Of a stretch of 64,000 nucleotides of DNA, positions 17,207 through 27,040 are shown in pieces. Position numbers and translations under genes: made by a program. The stretch comes from Flavobacterium psychroterrae (lineage in GTDB: Bacteria; Bacteroidota; Bacteroidia; Flavobacteriales; Flavobacteriaceae): positions 1 to 64,000 of the forward strand of contig NZ_JAGYVZ010000009.1 of NCBI RefSeq assembly GCF_018380615.1, written 5' to 3'. Each line of letters begins with the position of its first letter. Position 1 is the first letter of the stretch. The notes under the pieces were generated by a model. The model saw only the letters and a list, made by a program, of their open reading frames with translations, searched no databases and was not told the origin of the DNA.

Positions 17207-19644
17207 ATAGTGGTATTATTTATTTTTGAAATGATTTTATCTATTTCTATCAGAATGCCTTCAAAATGGTCTTTGTTAAATCCTGTTGATTCACTCATTA
17301 GTTTTGCAACATCATTTCTTAATTTTAAAATATGCTGTTTGGCATAAAGCCTTACATCACTTCGCTGAGCTGCATTTAAAGCCTTGCCCGGTTCTACTTC
17401 TTTAGGTAATAAAACCATTCCTAGTTTTTCGATATAACTGCGCTGTAAACCTCGTCTGTAATAATCTAATTTTTCATTACCGCTAAAGTTTATCCACACA
17501 GTTTGCTGTAAATCGTTTAAAAATTCCGGAACTGTATACGCTCCTTCAAATTGCATCGCTTTAAGGCTGATATTGTATAATATTCCAGAACTTAACAGCA
17601 TATTTAATATCTGATTCTGCTGATCTGCAATCTGATCTTCTGTTTTTAAAGAAATAAGCTGACTTATATCTTGCGGATACATCCAGAGAGGTGCAACAAA
17701 CAATTGTCTTCCCACATAATCAATAGCGGCTTTTACTTTTGCTTTAGGAACTGGCTGGTAAACCACGCCTTTTTCATCAACAGTTCTTTTTGTTATATAG
17801 TTGTTGCCAATATATTTAAGTACGTGATACAGGTACAAACCATATTGTTTTACAACCGCTTTATGCATATCTGATAAATTATCATAAGCATCATTGGGCT
17901 GATAGGTCCATTGAATAAGATTAGGAACGACACGTTTTAAATTTTTAATTCCGTAATCGCTTGCAAGAACGGCATCATCACCAAGATCTTCTGTCTGGCT
18001 GCGTGGATCTTCGTCTTTTCCTTCCCCTCCAAACCATAATTTAGGATTAGCGGTTAAACTATCAGTTGTCATTTTGTTCAGTATGTTTTCTTCTTCAAAC
18101 TCATCTTTAGTTTTAGGAAAATAAGTATACCCCCATTTTACAGCCCATTTGTCATAAATTCCAATACGTGGATAAATTCCCACCGGACTAATATTATCTT
18201 CTGGCTGGGCCACATAGTTAAGGCGTGCATAATCCATTATAGAAACGGTATGTCCGTTTGCTTCGACCCATTTTTTATCCCTTAGTTTTTCTACGGGAGT
18301 TGCACTGCTGGCTCCCATATTATGACGTAAACCAATCGTATGACCAATTTCATGAGAAGAAACAAAGCGGATTAACTGCCCCATAACCTCATCATCCAAA
18401 TGCATTTTTCTTGCTCTTGCATCTAGTGGCCCAACCTGAATCATGTACCATCTTTGTACGAGTTTCATCACATTATGATACCAGCCTACATGGCTTTCGA
18501 TGATTTCTCCACTTCTTGGGTCGCTCACTCGCGGTCCGTAAGCATTTGGTGTTTCTGATGCATAATAACGTACTACAGAATATCTTGCATCTTCAAGACT
18601 CATGGTTTTATCCTCTTCCGGCCATTCTTTACCTACAATTGCGTTTTTAAACCCTGCTGCTTCAAATGCTTTTTGCCAGTCGTTGATTCCCGCAATTAAA
18701 TAGGGTCTCCATTTTTTTGGCGTTGCCGGATCAATGTAATAAACGATTTGTTTTTTTGGCTCGACCAATTGTCCGCTCAGGTATTTTTTAATGTCTTTGT
18801 CTTTTGGTTCCAGGCGATAACGCTGAATAATGAATTTTGCCTGTGCGCGTTGTTCATCATCATCAAACAAAACATATTTATTAGCAAAATAACCTACTCT
18901 TTCATCGGCAAAACGTTTGCGCATTGGTGTTTTTGGAAGCAATACGATTGAAGTATTTAATCTTAAGGTTATGCTTCCGCTACTTGCTGTAGAGCTTGTG
19001 TATGTTTTTGTAGTTTTTACTTCAATGTTAATTGGGTAGACATCTATTGTTTCTATAAAAGATTTATCATCAGAAAGTGAGGTTAGCTTTTTTTCTGTTT
19101 TTTCTTTATTTTCGACAGAGAACATTGGATTATCTTTCTTGAAAACATCTGTAACTTCAATAACAACATTTCCTGTGGCAGGATTTATGGTCTTTACAGG
19201 AAAAGCGGCAACAATTGGATTTTCGTTACTTCCTGCCAATGCTTTTGCCAGCATCGAATCGGCATTACGAACATCTTGCTTGTATTGCAATGATCTTAAA
19301 AAGACAATATTGTTAGCTCCTTTTTCAAAATAAATAGTCTGCTCGTTAGCTTTCTCACCACCAAAAATTCCAATACCTTCAGGAGTTGAAAGATATCTGG
19401 TAACCACAATCATATATCTGTTAAATAAACTATCCGGAATTTGAAAGTAAAATTTATTGTCTACCTGATTAATGGTAAAAAGACCTGATTTACTTTTTGA
19501 GCCTTCTTTAATTATTTTATCGTATGGTTGTAAACCTTTTTGCGGCGTGCTTGTACTATCCGCTTTTTTTTCTGTCTGTGTCTGGGCAAAACCATGCTGT
19601 TGTCCTACAATCAGCATGATTAATACTATAAATAATTTCTTCAT
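17203..19644 (-). CDS. Exported zinc metalloprotease (DUF5117/DUF5118/DUF4953 type)
   Basis: This 813-residue protein has a signal peptide ending HGFAQ. Its middle contains the metzincin-like zinc motif SHEIGHTIGLRHN, in which the Glu is catalytic. The arrangement DUF5118, DUF5117, then the zinc-dependent DUF4953 domain is common in Bacteroidota next to SusCD pairs. It should degrade peptides or proteins in the periplasm or on the surface to feed the adjacent importer. It is 5 bp downstream of the susD-like gene, so it is in the same operon, and overlaps the DUF3347 gene by 4 bp. The natural substrate is unknown. Confidence 0.88.
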   Translation of the reverse strand: MKKLFIVLIMLIVGQQHGFAQTQTEKKADSTSTPQKGLQPYDKIIKEGSKSKSGLFTINQVDNKFYFQIPDSLFNRYMIVVTRYLSTPEGIGIFGGEKANEQTIYFEKGANNIVFLRSLQYKQDVRNADSMLAKALAGSNENPIVAAFPVKTINPATGNVVIEVTDVFKKDNPMFSVENKEKTEKKLTSLSDDKSFIETIDVYPINIEVKTTKTYTSSTASSGSITLRLNTSIVLLPKTPMRKRFADERVGYFANKYVLFDDDEQRAQAKFIIQRYRLEPKDKDIKKYLSGQLVEPKKQIVYYIDPATPKKWRPYLIAGINDWQKAFEAAGFKNAIVGKEWPEEDKTMSLEDARYSVVRYYASETPNAYGPRVSDPRSGEIIESHVGWYHNVMKLVQRWYMIQVGPLDARARKMHLDDEVMGQLIRFVSSHEIGHTIGLRHNMGASSATPVEKLRDKKWVEANGHTVSIMDYARLNYVAQPEDNISPVGIYPRIGIYDKWAVKWGYTYFPKTKDEFEEENILNKMTTDSLTANPKLWFGGEGKDEDPRSQTEDLGDDAVLASDYGIKNLKRVVPNLIQWTYQPNDAYDNLSDMHKAVVKQYGLYLYHVLKYIGNNYITKRTVDEKGVVYQPVPKAKVKAAIDYVGRQLFVAPLWMYPQDISQLISLKTEDQIADQQNQILNMLLSSGILYNISLKAMQFEGAYTVPEFLNDLQQTVWINFSGNEKLDYYRRGLQRSYIEKLGMVLLPKEVEPGKALNAAQRSDVRLYAKQHILKLRNDVAKLMSESTGFNKDHFEGILIEIDKIISKINNTTI

Positions 19645-19649
19645 CTGAA

Positions 19650-21074
19650 TTAAAATGGAACTGTTTCGTTTGTGTTTAATGTAAGGTTTGGATTTTTTTG
19701 CAGCACAGATAAAGGAAATGGCATAATGTATAATCTGGAATTAGGCTGCAAAGTGTACGTTTTTTGCGGAACAGTTTTATTAACTATTGGAAATACCCTT
19801 GTAATTGTTTTTGCATATTCTGTTTCATTATTTAATCTCTTTAAATCAAAAAAACGATTAAATCCTAAAAGCAATTCTTTTCTGCGTTCGTTGATCACAA
19901 GTTCCATCGTTTCTTTTCTGGTCGTGGGAACGGCTAAATTTACAGTTCCTGATACAATACGTTTTGCTCTTAATGTATTTAAAACGGTAACCGCATCATT
20001 GAATTTATCTTCTCTGGCATAACATTCCGCCAGCATTAAATATACCTCGGGAGTTTTCATGCCCACTGTAGGATAAAAAAATCGTGTATATTGAGTTGCC
20101 CAATATGCTGTATTTGAACCCTGATCTAAATTTGTGGTGCTTGCAGTATTGAAAAACAAATTAAAACGCGCATCATTGGTTCCAAATAAAGTTCTCAGCT
20201 CGGGGCTTATCACATAGCTTTGTGCAAAATTCATTTCATTGTAACCTGTCATGTACATATAACTCAATACTTCGACGTTATTTGCTGCCGGTACAGCAAC
20301 TACAGTTGGTCCGCCTAATTTGTTATAAGCTACCATGTCAAATATTTGATTGTTGTAAGTCAGTGATTTTTCTGCAGCTTCCTTAGCACTTTCAATTTGA
20401 CGCTTAAACAAGTGAACTTTGGCTTTAAACGCATAAGCAAATGCCAGCGAGGGATGGTAAACATCAAGTGGTTTTTCCTGAATATACGGCAGTGCTTCTT
20501 CTATATCTTTTTGGATAAATTCATACACCTGTGCTACTGTAGATTTTGATGGCTGCGCTTCTAAATCAAATTTATCCATGATACAAATGCCACCATCTGT
20601 AGCGGCAGTTTGAGGATCATATGCCTTTGCATAGGTATTTACTAATAAAAAGTGATCATAAGCTCTGTAAATTTTAGCTTCTGCTTTTGCTAATTGTTTT
20701 GTTTTTTCATCTCCTGTACTATTATCTACTAATGAAATAATCGTGTTCCATCTGTTAATATAATTGTAAGCCTGATTGTAAAAACTGGACGAATTCATTA
20801 AGGAAACCCTATCTGTAGTTTCATCAAAAGTAAAATTAATGATATCAATGTTTGGCGTTTTTCCTATTACGTTTGCTTCTCTCATCCATTGATCGTCTGA
20901 TAAATATTGAAAATTATTGATTGGATACCCTCTGTTTGGCAGTGATACCGTTTCAAGAAATTGATCAGCTGTTTCAATAACTAAAGAGCCTTTAGGTGTT
21001 ATGTCTGTATAATCTTCACAAGATGTTACTGTGAGTATGATCAGTGACAATATTAGAATATATAAATTTTTCAT
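19650..21074 (-). CDS. SusD/RagB-family surface nutrient-binding lipoprotein
   Basis: This 474-residue protein has a lipoprotein signal (LIILTVTSC-ED), the TPR-rich SusD fold (IYRAYDHFLLVNTYAKAY) and the typical C-terminal ending (INERRKELLLGFNRFFDLKRL, then RLYIMPFP). The family forms the lid of the SusC channel at the outer surface. It is 5 bp after the TonB-dependent receptor gene and 5 bp before the protease gene, which points to peptides rather than glycans as cargo. Confidence 0.93.
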   Translation of the reverse strand: MKNLYILILSLIILTVTSCEDYTDITPKGSLVIETADQFLETVSLPNRGYPINNFQYLSDDQWMREANVIGKTPNIDIINFTFDETTDRVSLMNSSSFYNQAYNYINRWNTIISLVDNSTGDEKTKQLAKAEAKIYRAYDHFLLVNTYAKAYDPQTAATDGGICIMDKFDLEAQPSKSTVAQVYEFIQKDIEEALPYIQEKPLDVYHPSLAFAYAFKAKVHLFKRQIESAKEAAEKSLTYNNQIFDMVAYNKLGGPTVVAVPAANNVEVLSYMYMTGYNEMNFAQSYVISPELRTLFGTNDARFNLFFNTASTTNLDQGSNTAYWATQYTRFFYPTVGMKTPEVYLMLAECYAREDKFNDAVTVLNTLRAKRIVSGTVNLAVPTTRKETMELVINERRKELLLGFNRFFDLKRLNNETEYAKTITRVFPIVNKTVPQKTYTLQPNSRLYIMPFPLSVLQKNPNLTLNTNETVPF

Positions 21075-21079
21075 TTTTT

Positions 21080-24000
21080 TTAAAGGGTAAGGTTAAAACC
21101 AAATAAATACGTTTTAGGCAATGGTAAATTACGTGTGCCGGAATTAGCAGAATAAACTTCGGGGTCGATACGATTTCCGGCGGCGCTCCAATACCAGATA
21201 TTGTTCATTTGAAAAGTAAATTTTGCAGATGCAATATTCATTTTATTGGCGAAGAGTTTTGGTAAATTATATCCTAAAGAAATGTTTCTAAGTTTGATGT
21301 AATCGCCATCTATTACATTTACATCTGAGTTTCGCCATTGACTGTTCATTGTTATGGCATAATTTCGAACACCTTCGTCAAGATCCACAAATAAACGTGT
21401 ATTGCCATTTTGGTTTGCATCAGTATAACGATCTGAAATACCTGTGTTGTTTACGGCATCAGAACTCATGTCGATAGTTTCTTTTCGCATTACATTTCCT
21501 CCTGAAAAAACAAATAACAAGTTCAAATCAAATTGGCGATAAGAAAATCTTTGTGATAAGGAACCGGTATAAGTAGGAGTTAAACTTCCCATATTTACCA
21601 AAGCATCTGTGCTGTTGACTGTTTTTAAACTATTTGCTACCGGAATACCATTGGCATCAAAAGTCATGGATGGATTTCCATTTTCGTCTAAAATATAAGG
21701 ATAACCATTGACCATTCCTCCATATTTGTAAGCATACAAACTATTGTAGCCTTCATTCTCTAAAAAGTAGTCTAAAGGCGAGCTTGTATATACCGAAGCA
21801 GTTGATTGTGCTCTGGTAACTTTTTTAACGGTAGTTTTGTTAAATCCTAAAATTACATTTGAACCAATACGGAAATTACCATTATTGTACCAGTCAGAAC
21901 CAATACTAAACTCTACTCCTTTGTTCATCAAAGCTCCTGCATTAATTCGTCTGGTCAATGCACCCACAGTAGGATCTAAATCTGTTGTGGCTAATAAATC
22001 ACTGCTGTATTTGCGATAGATGTCAATACTTCCGTTTAATTTTGCTCTAAATAAACTATAATCTACACCAAGGTTGGTGCTTTGCGTTTTTTCCCATCTT
22101 AACATTGGGTTGGGCTGTCCGGTGATATTGGTGTATTGCAAAGATTGATATAAGTTGTCATTTTTTCTTGTAGCGGTTACATATGGGGTTGTAGACTGAT
22201 CTATGTTTCCGTTAATACCATAAGTGGCTCTCAGTTTAAGTGCCGTAACCCATTTTATTTGTTTCATGAATTCTTCATTACTGGCATTCCATCCTAAACC
22301 TGCTGACCATAATGGGCGGTTTTTATATTTAGGATCTACTCCAAACAAATCTGCTCTGTCTACTCTATAACTTCCTGTTAAGTTGTATTTTGATAAAAAG
22401 GTATAACCCACAGTACTAAATACAGAAAAATAGCGGTGTAAAATCTCTGTCTGCGTTCTTGATCCAGCTGCCAGAGTTCGGTTATTTCCGTAAACGTAAC
22501 TTGGCGTTCCTGTCTGGCTTAGCGCAAGGCTATTAATTACAGCAGATGTAAGTGTTACAGGATCATAACCGTATCTTAATTGCTCGATTGTTCTGGGAAC
22601 AAAAGTCTCTCGCATTTCAAAACCAGCCAAAGCATTTATAGAATGTCTGCCTTCGCTAAAATCCTGACTAAAATCTAATTGATTTCTAAAAGAATAATTA
22701 CTTGCCTGACTGCTCGATTGTGAATATCGACCTCCTGCCGAAACGCCTTCCGGATACGTATAAACATTTGTAGTTGGATTATATGCTGTTAGCGCATTTA
22801 TCGCATATCGCATTTTATAAGAGTTAATATCGTAATATTGCTCGTTATCGTTTCTTGTAAGTTCATATTGAAATTGTGTACTTAAACTTAAACCTCTCCA
22901 TATAGTGGCACGAATATTTGCAAAGGTTCTTAAGTTTAGTGAATTTTCATGCGTGATACCTTCCTGAAGTGCGTTTAAAACATTAAAAGTCATTGGTTTA
23001 AAACCGCTTAATGCTGCCATTTTTTCAGCTATAGCAGGATTAATAATACTACCGGAAGTAAAACCATCTTTAATAGCTACAAAAGGCGACAGCACAAGAT
23101 CCCCATTATCATCTGTGATACGTTCGTATCTTTTTTGAATATCATAACTGCTGTAATCTCCATCAGTAACATCGTCATTGCTGTAAGTTCCGTTTACTCC
23201 AAATGTTGCATTTAGCCAGTTATTTAGCTGAAAACTGCTTTTTGCATAAAGATTGAAGGAACGGCTCTCGTTATTTTTAATACGATTTTTTGCTTCATCA
23301 TAATTAATCGATACATATGTATTCTGTCTGCTTGTACTGCCGGAAAATGCAACATTATAACGCTGTCTTAACTCATTTTGCCATACATTATCACGATAAT
23401 CTTTCATGTAATCGTTCTTTCTCCATTGTGCAATAGTGCTGTTATAATCTGCACTATTGATTTTTCCTTCTTCTAAATTTCTGTTAAGCTGATAAAGCGG
23501 ACTGTAATATTTAGGATTGCTGTTTCCAATATCTCCATAACTGCTAAACATCGTAGCTGTGTTTGCAACTCTGGCTCTTTCTCTATTATAAACTGCTTGT
23601 TCCAAATCGATCAAATCACTTGTCGAAGCATAATTCATATCGCCTAAATTGGGTTTTGTTGAAACAAAGAAAACCGAATTTATACTTACTTTTAGTTTTC
23701 CGTTTCCTTTTTTGGTAGTCAAAACTATAATTCCGTTTGCTGCCCGTGAACCATAAATAGAAGCCGCAGCAGCATCTTTAAGAACATTTACACTTTCGAT
23801 ATCATAAGGATTAATATCTTCTAAAGTCAATTCTGTTGGCAAACCATCAATTACCAAAAGCGGACTATAACCTACTTGTAAAGATGAAAAAGTCCCCATA
23901 CCACGTAATATTGGAGTATCTGCTGAAGCTCCGGAAGGATTTTTTCGTAACATTAAACCTGCTACACGACCTTCAAGCGCAGTTGACAAGTCTGTATTGA

Positions 24001-24724
24001 TGTTTTCATTTAATGTTTTTTCGTCAATCGTAGTAATCGAACCTGTTGAGTGACTTCTGGTTAAGGTTTGATAACCCGTAATTACAACTTCTTTCATTGC
24101 CGCTACCTTATCCTCAACAATCAGCGTTAATTCAGTTCGCCCTGTGATACCAAAAGATTTTTTCTCAATTGTTAGTCCTGAACATTCAATAATACCATTC
24201 TCCGGCACACCTTCAAATGAAAAGCTTCCGTCAAAATCTGTTATACTCGTTCTGTTTGTTCCTGAAAGAGCAACTGTTACTCCCGGAAAAGGCTCGTTTT
24301 TATTGTTTAATACTTTTCCGCGAATATCGATTAATCCGTTTCCCAGGTTCTCTGCTTTTTCTTTTACAGCAGTTACCACAATAGTTTGATTGGTAATCGT
24401 GTAGTTTAAATTTTGGGCATTAAAAATCTGGTTCAGGGTTTCTTTTACATTCGAATTCTTAACATTAATAGTTACAGGTTTAGAATCTTTGAGTAACTTT
24501 TGTGTGTAAAAAACTTCGTAATTGGCCTGTTTTGCCACTTCTTTCAACACTGTTTCAAGCTGAGCACCTTTAAAATTAATGGTAACATTTTGTGCTTGCC
24601 CTTTATAACTGCAAAGCAGCATGAGCAACACACTAAAGCCGCATAAATAGCTGGAAAAATTAGATTTGTTAATCCTTTTCTTGAATTTTTTGTAAGGTTT
24701 TTTTGGTTGTAAATTAAATTTCAT
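21080..24724 (-). CDS. SusC/RagA TonB-dependent receptor with N-terminal STN signalling domain
   Basis: The start is set at 24724 (MKFNLQPKKPYKKF); an upstream ATG at 24802 would add 26 residues before the signal peptide. After the signal (CSYKGQAQ) comes a secretin/TonB short N-terminal (STN) domain with VTINFKGAQLETVL and VTINVKNSNVKETL, then a carboxypeptidase-like beta-barrel repeat (IDIRGKVLNNKNEPFPGVTV), the plug (PLLVIDGLPTELTL, DAAAASIYGSRAANGIIVLTT) and the outer-membrane barrel. The STN domain lets the receptor signal to the FecR-like protein encoded just upstream. With the susD and protease genes it forms a regulated uptake unit. Confidence 0.93.
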   Translation of the reverse strand: MKFNLQPKKPYKKFKKRINKSNFSSYLCGFSVLLMLLCSYKGQAQNVTINFKGAQLETVLKEVAKQANYEVFYTQKLLKDSKPVTINVKNSNVKETLNQIFNAQNLNYTITNQTIVVTAVKEKAENLGNGLIDIRGKVLNNKNEPFPGVTVALSGTNRTSITDFDGSFSFEGVPENGIIECSGLTIEKKSFGITGRTELTLIVEDKVAAMKEVVITGYQTLTRSHSTGSITTIDEKTLNENINTDLSTALEGRVAGLMLRKNPSGASADTPILRGMGTFSSLQVGYSPLLVIDGLPTELTLEDINPYDIESVNVLKDAAAASIYGSRAANGIIVLTTKKGNGKLKVSINSVFFVSTKPNLGDMNYASTSDLIDLEQAVYNRERARVANTATMFSSYGDIGNSNPKYYSPLYQLNRNLEEGKINSADYNSTIAQWRKNDYMKDYRDNVWQNELRQRYNVAFSGSTSRQNTYVSINYDEAKNRIKNNESRSFNLYAKSSFQLNNWLNATFGVNGTYSNDDVTDGDYSSYDIQKRYERITDDNGDLVLSPFVAIKDGFTSGSIINPAIAEKMAALSGFKPMTFNVLNALQEGITHENSLNLRTFANIRATIWRGLSLSTQFQYELTRNDNEQYYDINSYKMRYAINALTAYNPTTNVYTYPEGVSAGGRYSQSSSQASNYSFRNQLDFSQDFSEGRHSINALAGFEMRETFVPRTIEQLRYGYDPVTLTSAVINSLALSQTGTPSYVYGNNRTLAAGSRTQTEILHRYFSVFSTVGYTFLSKYNLTGSYRVDRADLFGVDPKYKNRPLWSAGLGWNASNEEFMKQIKWVTALKLRATYGINGNIDQSTTPYVTATRKNDNLYQSLQYTNITGQPNPMLRWEKTQSTNLGVDYSLFRAKLNGSIDIYRKYSSDLLATTDLDPTVGALTRRINAGALMNKGVEFSIGSDWYNNGNFRIGSNVILGFNKTTVKKVTRAQSTASVYTSSPLDYFLENEGYNSLYAYKYGGMVNGYPYILDENGNPSMTFDANGIPVANSLKTVNSTDALVNMGSLTPTYTGSLSQRFSYRQFDLNLLFVFSGGNVMRKETIDMSSDAVNNTGISDRYTDANQNGNTRLFVDLDEGVRNYAITMNSQWRNSDVNVIDGDYIKLRNISLGYNLPKLFANKMNIASAKFTFQMNNIWYWSAAGNRIDPEVYSANSGTRNLPLPKTYLFGFNLTL

Positions 24725-24859
24725 ACATTTACATTTGGTTATAGTTAAACAATAGGTGGACAACTTATACTGGCTATTAACTTTTAAACAAACCGGAGGC
24801 ATTGCAACTGCTTCTGGTTTTTTAGTTTATAGTCTCAGTATATTCAGGTAAATTTAAAA

Positions 24860-25999
24860 TCAGGGATATACAATAATTGTTTTTCCTTCAACCTTAAATT
24901 TTATATTACTAAGCTCAAGTACTTTTAATACTTCAGACAAATTTTTATTCATAAACGTACCGCCGTTAAATCTTACATCCGAGACATCGCCGCGGTATTC
25001 TACTTTAATTCCGTACCAGCGTTCTAATTGTCGCATTACGGTTTTCAAGTCCGCATTATCAAATTTAAAGCGACCGTTTTTCCATGCAATTGCAGCTTCC
25101 GTATCCACTTGTTTGATTGTAATTTTATTCAATTTTTCAGATACATTAGATTGTTGTCCCGGTTTTAAAATTGATTTCTGATTTTTATAAGTAACGACTA
25201 CACTACCCTCTAATAAAGTCGTTTTTACAACCGCTTCATTATCGTATGCATGTACATTAAAATGGGTTCCAAGTACTTCTATATCCTGATCACCTGATTT
25301 TACAACAAAGGGTTTGTTTTTATTTTTGGCAACTTCAAAATAAGCTTCTCCATCTAGTTCTACCACTCTTTGATCTCCGTTAAACTGAGTTGGATATTTT
25401 ATAGATGAAACTGCATTTAGATACACCTTTGTTCCGTCTGCCAAAACAATATTATACTGTCCTCCCGTTGGTGTTGAAAGTGTATTGAAAGAATTAGTGT
25501 TTTCTTTTGAAGCAGCAGTATTTGGATTTATAATATACGTTATAACACCATTTGCCCCCATCTTAATTGTCACTTCGTCTTTTTCTCCTTCTTTTGCAAT
25601 GGTATCTTTTGCCGAAATATCAGAAAGCACAATTTGTTTTCCGTTTGAAAGTGTCAGGATGCCACGATTTCCGCCGGGAGTAATTTCCTGTGGTTTTTCT
25701 GCAACCTGAATTATTTGTTCTTTTGGTTTTGCAAAATAAAATAGTCCGGTGCCCAATAATAAAGCAATCGAAGCAGCAACAGCAATGCGGGGCCAAATAC
25801 GAATTACTTTTATTTCCTGCTGCAATGGTAATTTTGCTTTCAGCTGTTCGTAGCTGTCTTCCAGCTCGTACTCGTTAAGCTGTAAATTGCTGGTAGAAGC
25901 TTTGTGCAAATACCACGCATCTAGTTTGTCCTTATCTTGATTAGATAAAGTATTATTCTGGTATTTTTTTAACAACGTTAAGATTTCATTTTCAGTCAT
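24860..25999 (-). CDS. FecR-family anti-sigma factor
   Basis: This 379-residue protein has a cytoplasmic N-terminus (about 1-70), one membrane helix (IAVAASIALLLGTGLFYF, about 71-90), a periplasmic FecR domain (STPTGGQYNIVLADGTKVYLN) and a C-terminal DUF4974 domain (FDNADLKTVMRQLERWYGI). By family it holds the ECF sigma factor until the STN domain of the receptor signals. It lies between the sigma gene and the receptor gene, the classical order. Confidence 0.94.
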   Translation of the reverse strand: MTENEILTLLKKYQNNTLSNQDKDKLDAWYLHKASTSNLQLNEYELEDSYEQLKAKLPLQQEIKVIRIWPRIAVAASIALLLGTGLFYFAKPKEQIIQVAEKPQEITPGGNRGILTLSNGKQIVLSDISAKDTIAKEGEKDEVTIKMGANGVITYIINPNTAASKENTNSFNTLSTPTGGQYNIVLADGTKVYLNAVSSIKYPTQFNGDQRVVELDGEAYFEVAKNKNKPFVVKSGDQDIEVLGTHFNVHAYDNEAVVKTTLLEGSVVVTYKNQKSILKPGQQSNVSEKLNKITIKQVDTEAAIAWKNGRFKFDNADLKTVMRQLERWYGIKVEYRGDVSDVRFNGGTFMNKNLSEVLKVLELSNIKFKVEGKTIIVYP

Positions 26000-26195
26000 A
26001 AGTACAACACGAGATTTGGTCCTGTTTTAAGTAAGACAGTCAGAAGGTACTTTTGTCATAGGCAAATGACAAAAAAGATTAAAAAATTATTACTATATCG
26101 TTATCAAAGCAAGAAAAGTATTGATTTTTATGTATCAATTAAGATGATACGCTCTTATTTTGATATTAAAATTAACAAAAAGACAATGCTTTTGT

Positions 26196-26765
26196 CTACC
26201 ACACAAAAACACCCACAAAATTTTTTAGTTTTTCCCTTAAAATTTTGAGTGAATTATAAACTTGCTGTTTGGCTGTTTTATCTGTAATATTGAGTTGAAG
26301 TGCGATTTCTTCATAGGATAAGTCTTCTACTTTTCGAAGTAAAAAAACTTCGCGCATTTTGGCCGGAAGAAGTTCAATTTCTTTTGCAATAATGGCTTCT
26401 AATTCTTCTTCTCTAAGTTGAGAATCTGCCAGAACATAATCATTTTCTATAAAGTTTGAAATGGATTCGGCATAATTTGAAACCACTTTTTCATGCGCAA
26501 TATGATTGAGTATCCTGTTTTTTGTTGCTTTGTATAAATAGGAAGAAAGAGATCCGGTAATGGTTAGTTCATAACGTTTGTTCCAGATGGATAAAAACAC
26601 TTCCTGAACAACATCATTTGCTTCATCCGGATTGCCAAGCATTTTGTAGGCATGATTAACGAGGAGTTTACAATACCTTTCAAAAATTTCTGTATACGCT
26701 AACTGATCATCTTTTTTAAGAAGATCCAGTAAAATATCATCAGCGTATTTGCTATAAACAAGCAT
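26196..26765 (-). CDS. ECF-family RNA polymerase sigma factor
   Basis: This 189-residue protein has region 2 (YTEIFERYCKLLVNHAYKML, then DANDVVQEVFLSIW) and region 4 (LPAKMREVFLLRKVEDLSYEEIA). It matches Bacteroidota FecI-like sigma-70 factors, usually partnered with FecR and a SusC-like receptor. It lies 196 bp upstream of the anti-sigma gene on the same strand and should direct transcription of the SusCD-protease operon. Confidence 0.93.
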   Translation of the reverse strand: MLVYSKYADDILLDLLKKDDQLAYTEIFERYCKLLVNHAYKMLGNPDEANDVVQEVFLSIWNKRYELTITGSLSSYLYKATKNRILNHIAHEKVVSNYAESISNFIENDYVLADSQLREEELEAIIAKEIELLPAKMREVFLLRKVEDLSYEEIALQLNITDKTAKQQVYNSLKILREKLKNFVGVFVW

Positions 26766-26986
26766 TTATTAAAGGGATTGAAGATCAAAAAAGCAATATT
26801 AAACATTTTTTATCTTAAAAACTAGATAGAAAAAACGGGCAAATTGTATTGCAAATTGTATTAATCTGAGTACTATTTTTGAATTTTGGTGTTAACCATT
26901 TTGAATTCAGGAGTTTACTTTCCTGCCAGATTTTAATTAAAACCCGGTAATGAATTATTTTAGAAAAAATGCAAACAATTAAAAAT

Positions 26987-27024
26987 ATAAACTCCGCAAT
27001 AAACTGAATTATTGCGGAGTTTAT
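26987..27024 (-). terminator. Terminator after gapN-like gene
   Basis: ATAAACTCCGCAAT pairs perfectly with ATTGCGGAGTTTAT around a 10-base loop. It is 17 bp beyond the stop of the leftward dehydrogenase gene. Confidence 0.8.
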
Positions 27025-27040
27025 TATTTGAAAGTTGAAC

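Noticed and set aside
26066..26248. Open frame of 60 codons upstream of the anti-sigma gene
   Set aside because: Lys/Ile-rich composition expected of AT-rich DNA, opposite to the sigma gene, with no family or start signal.
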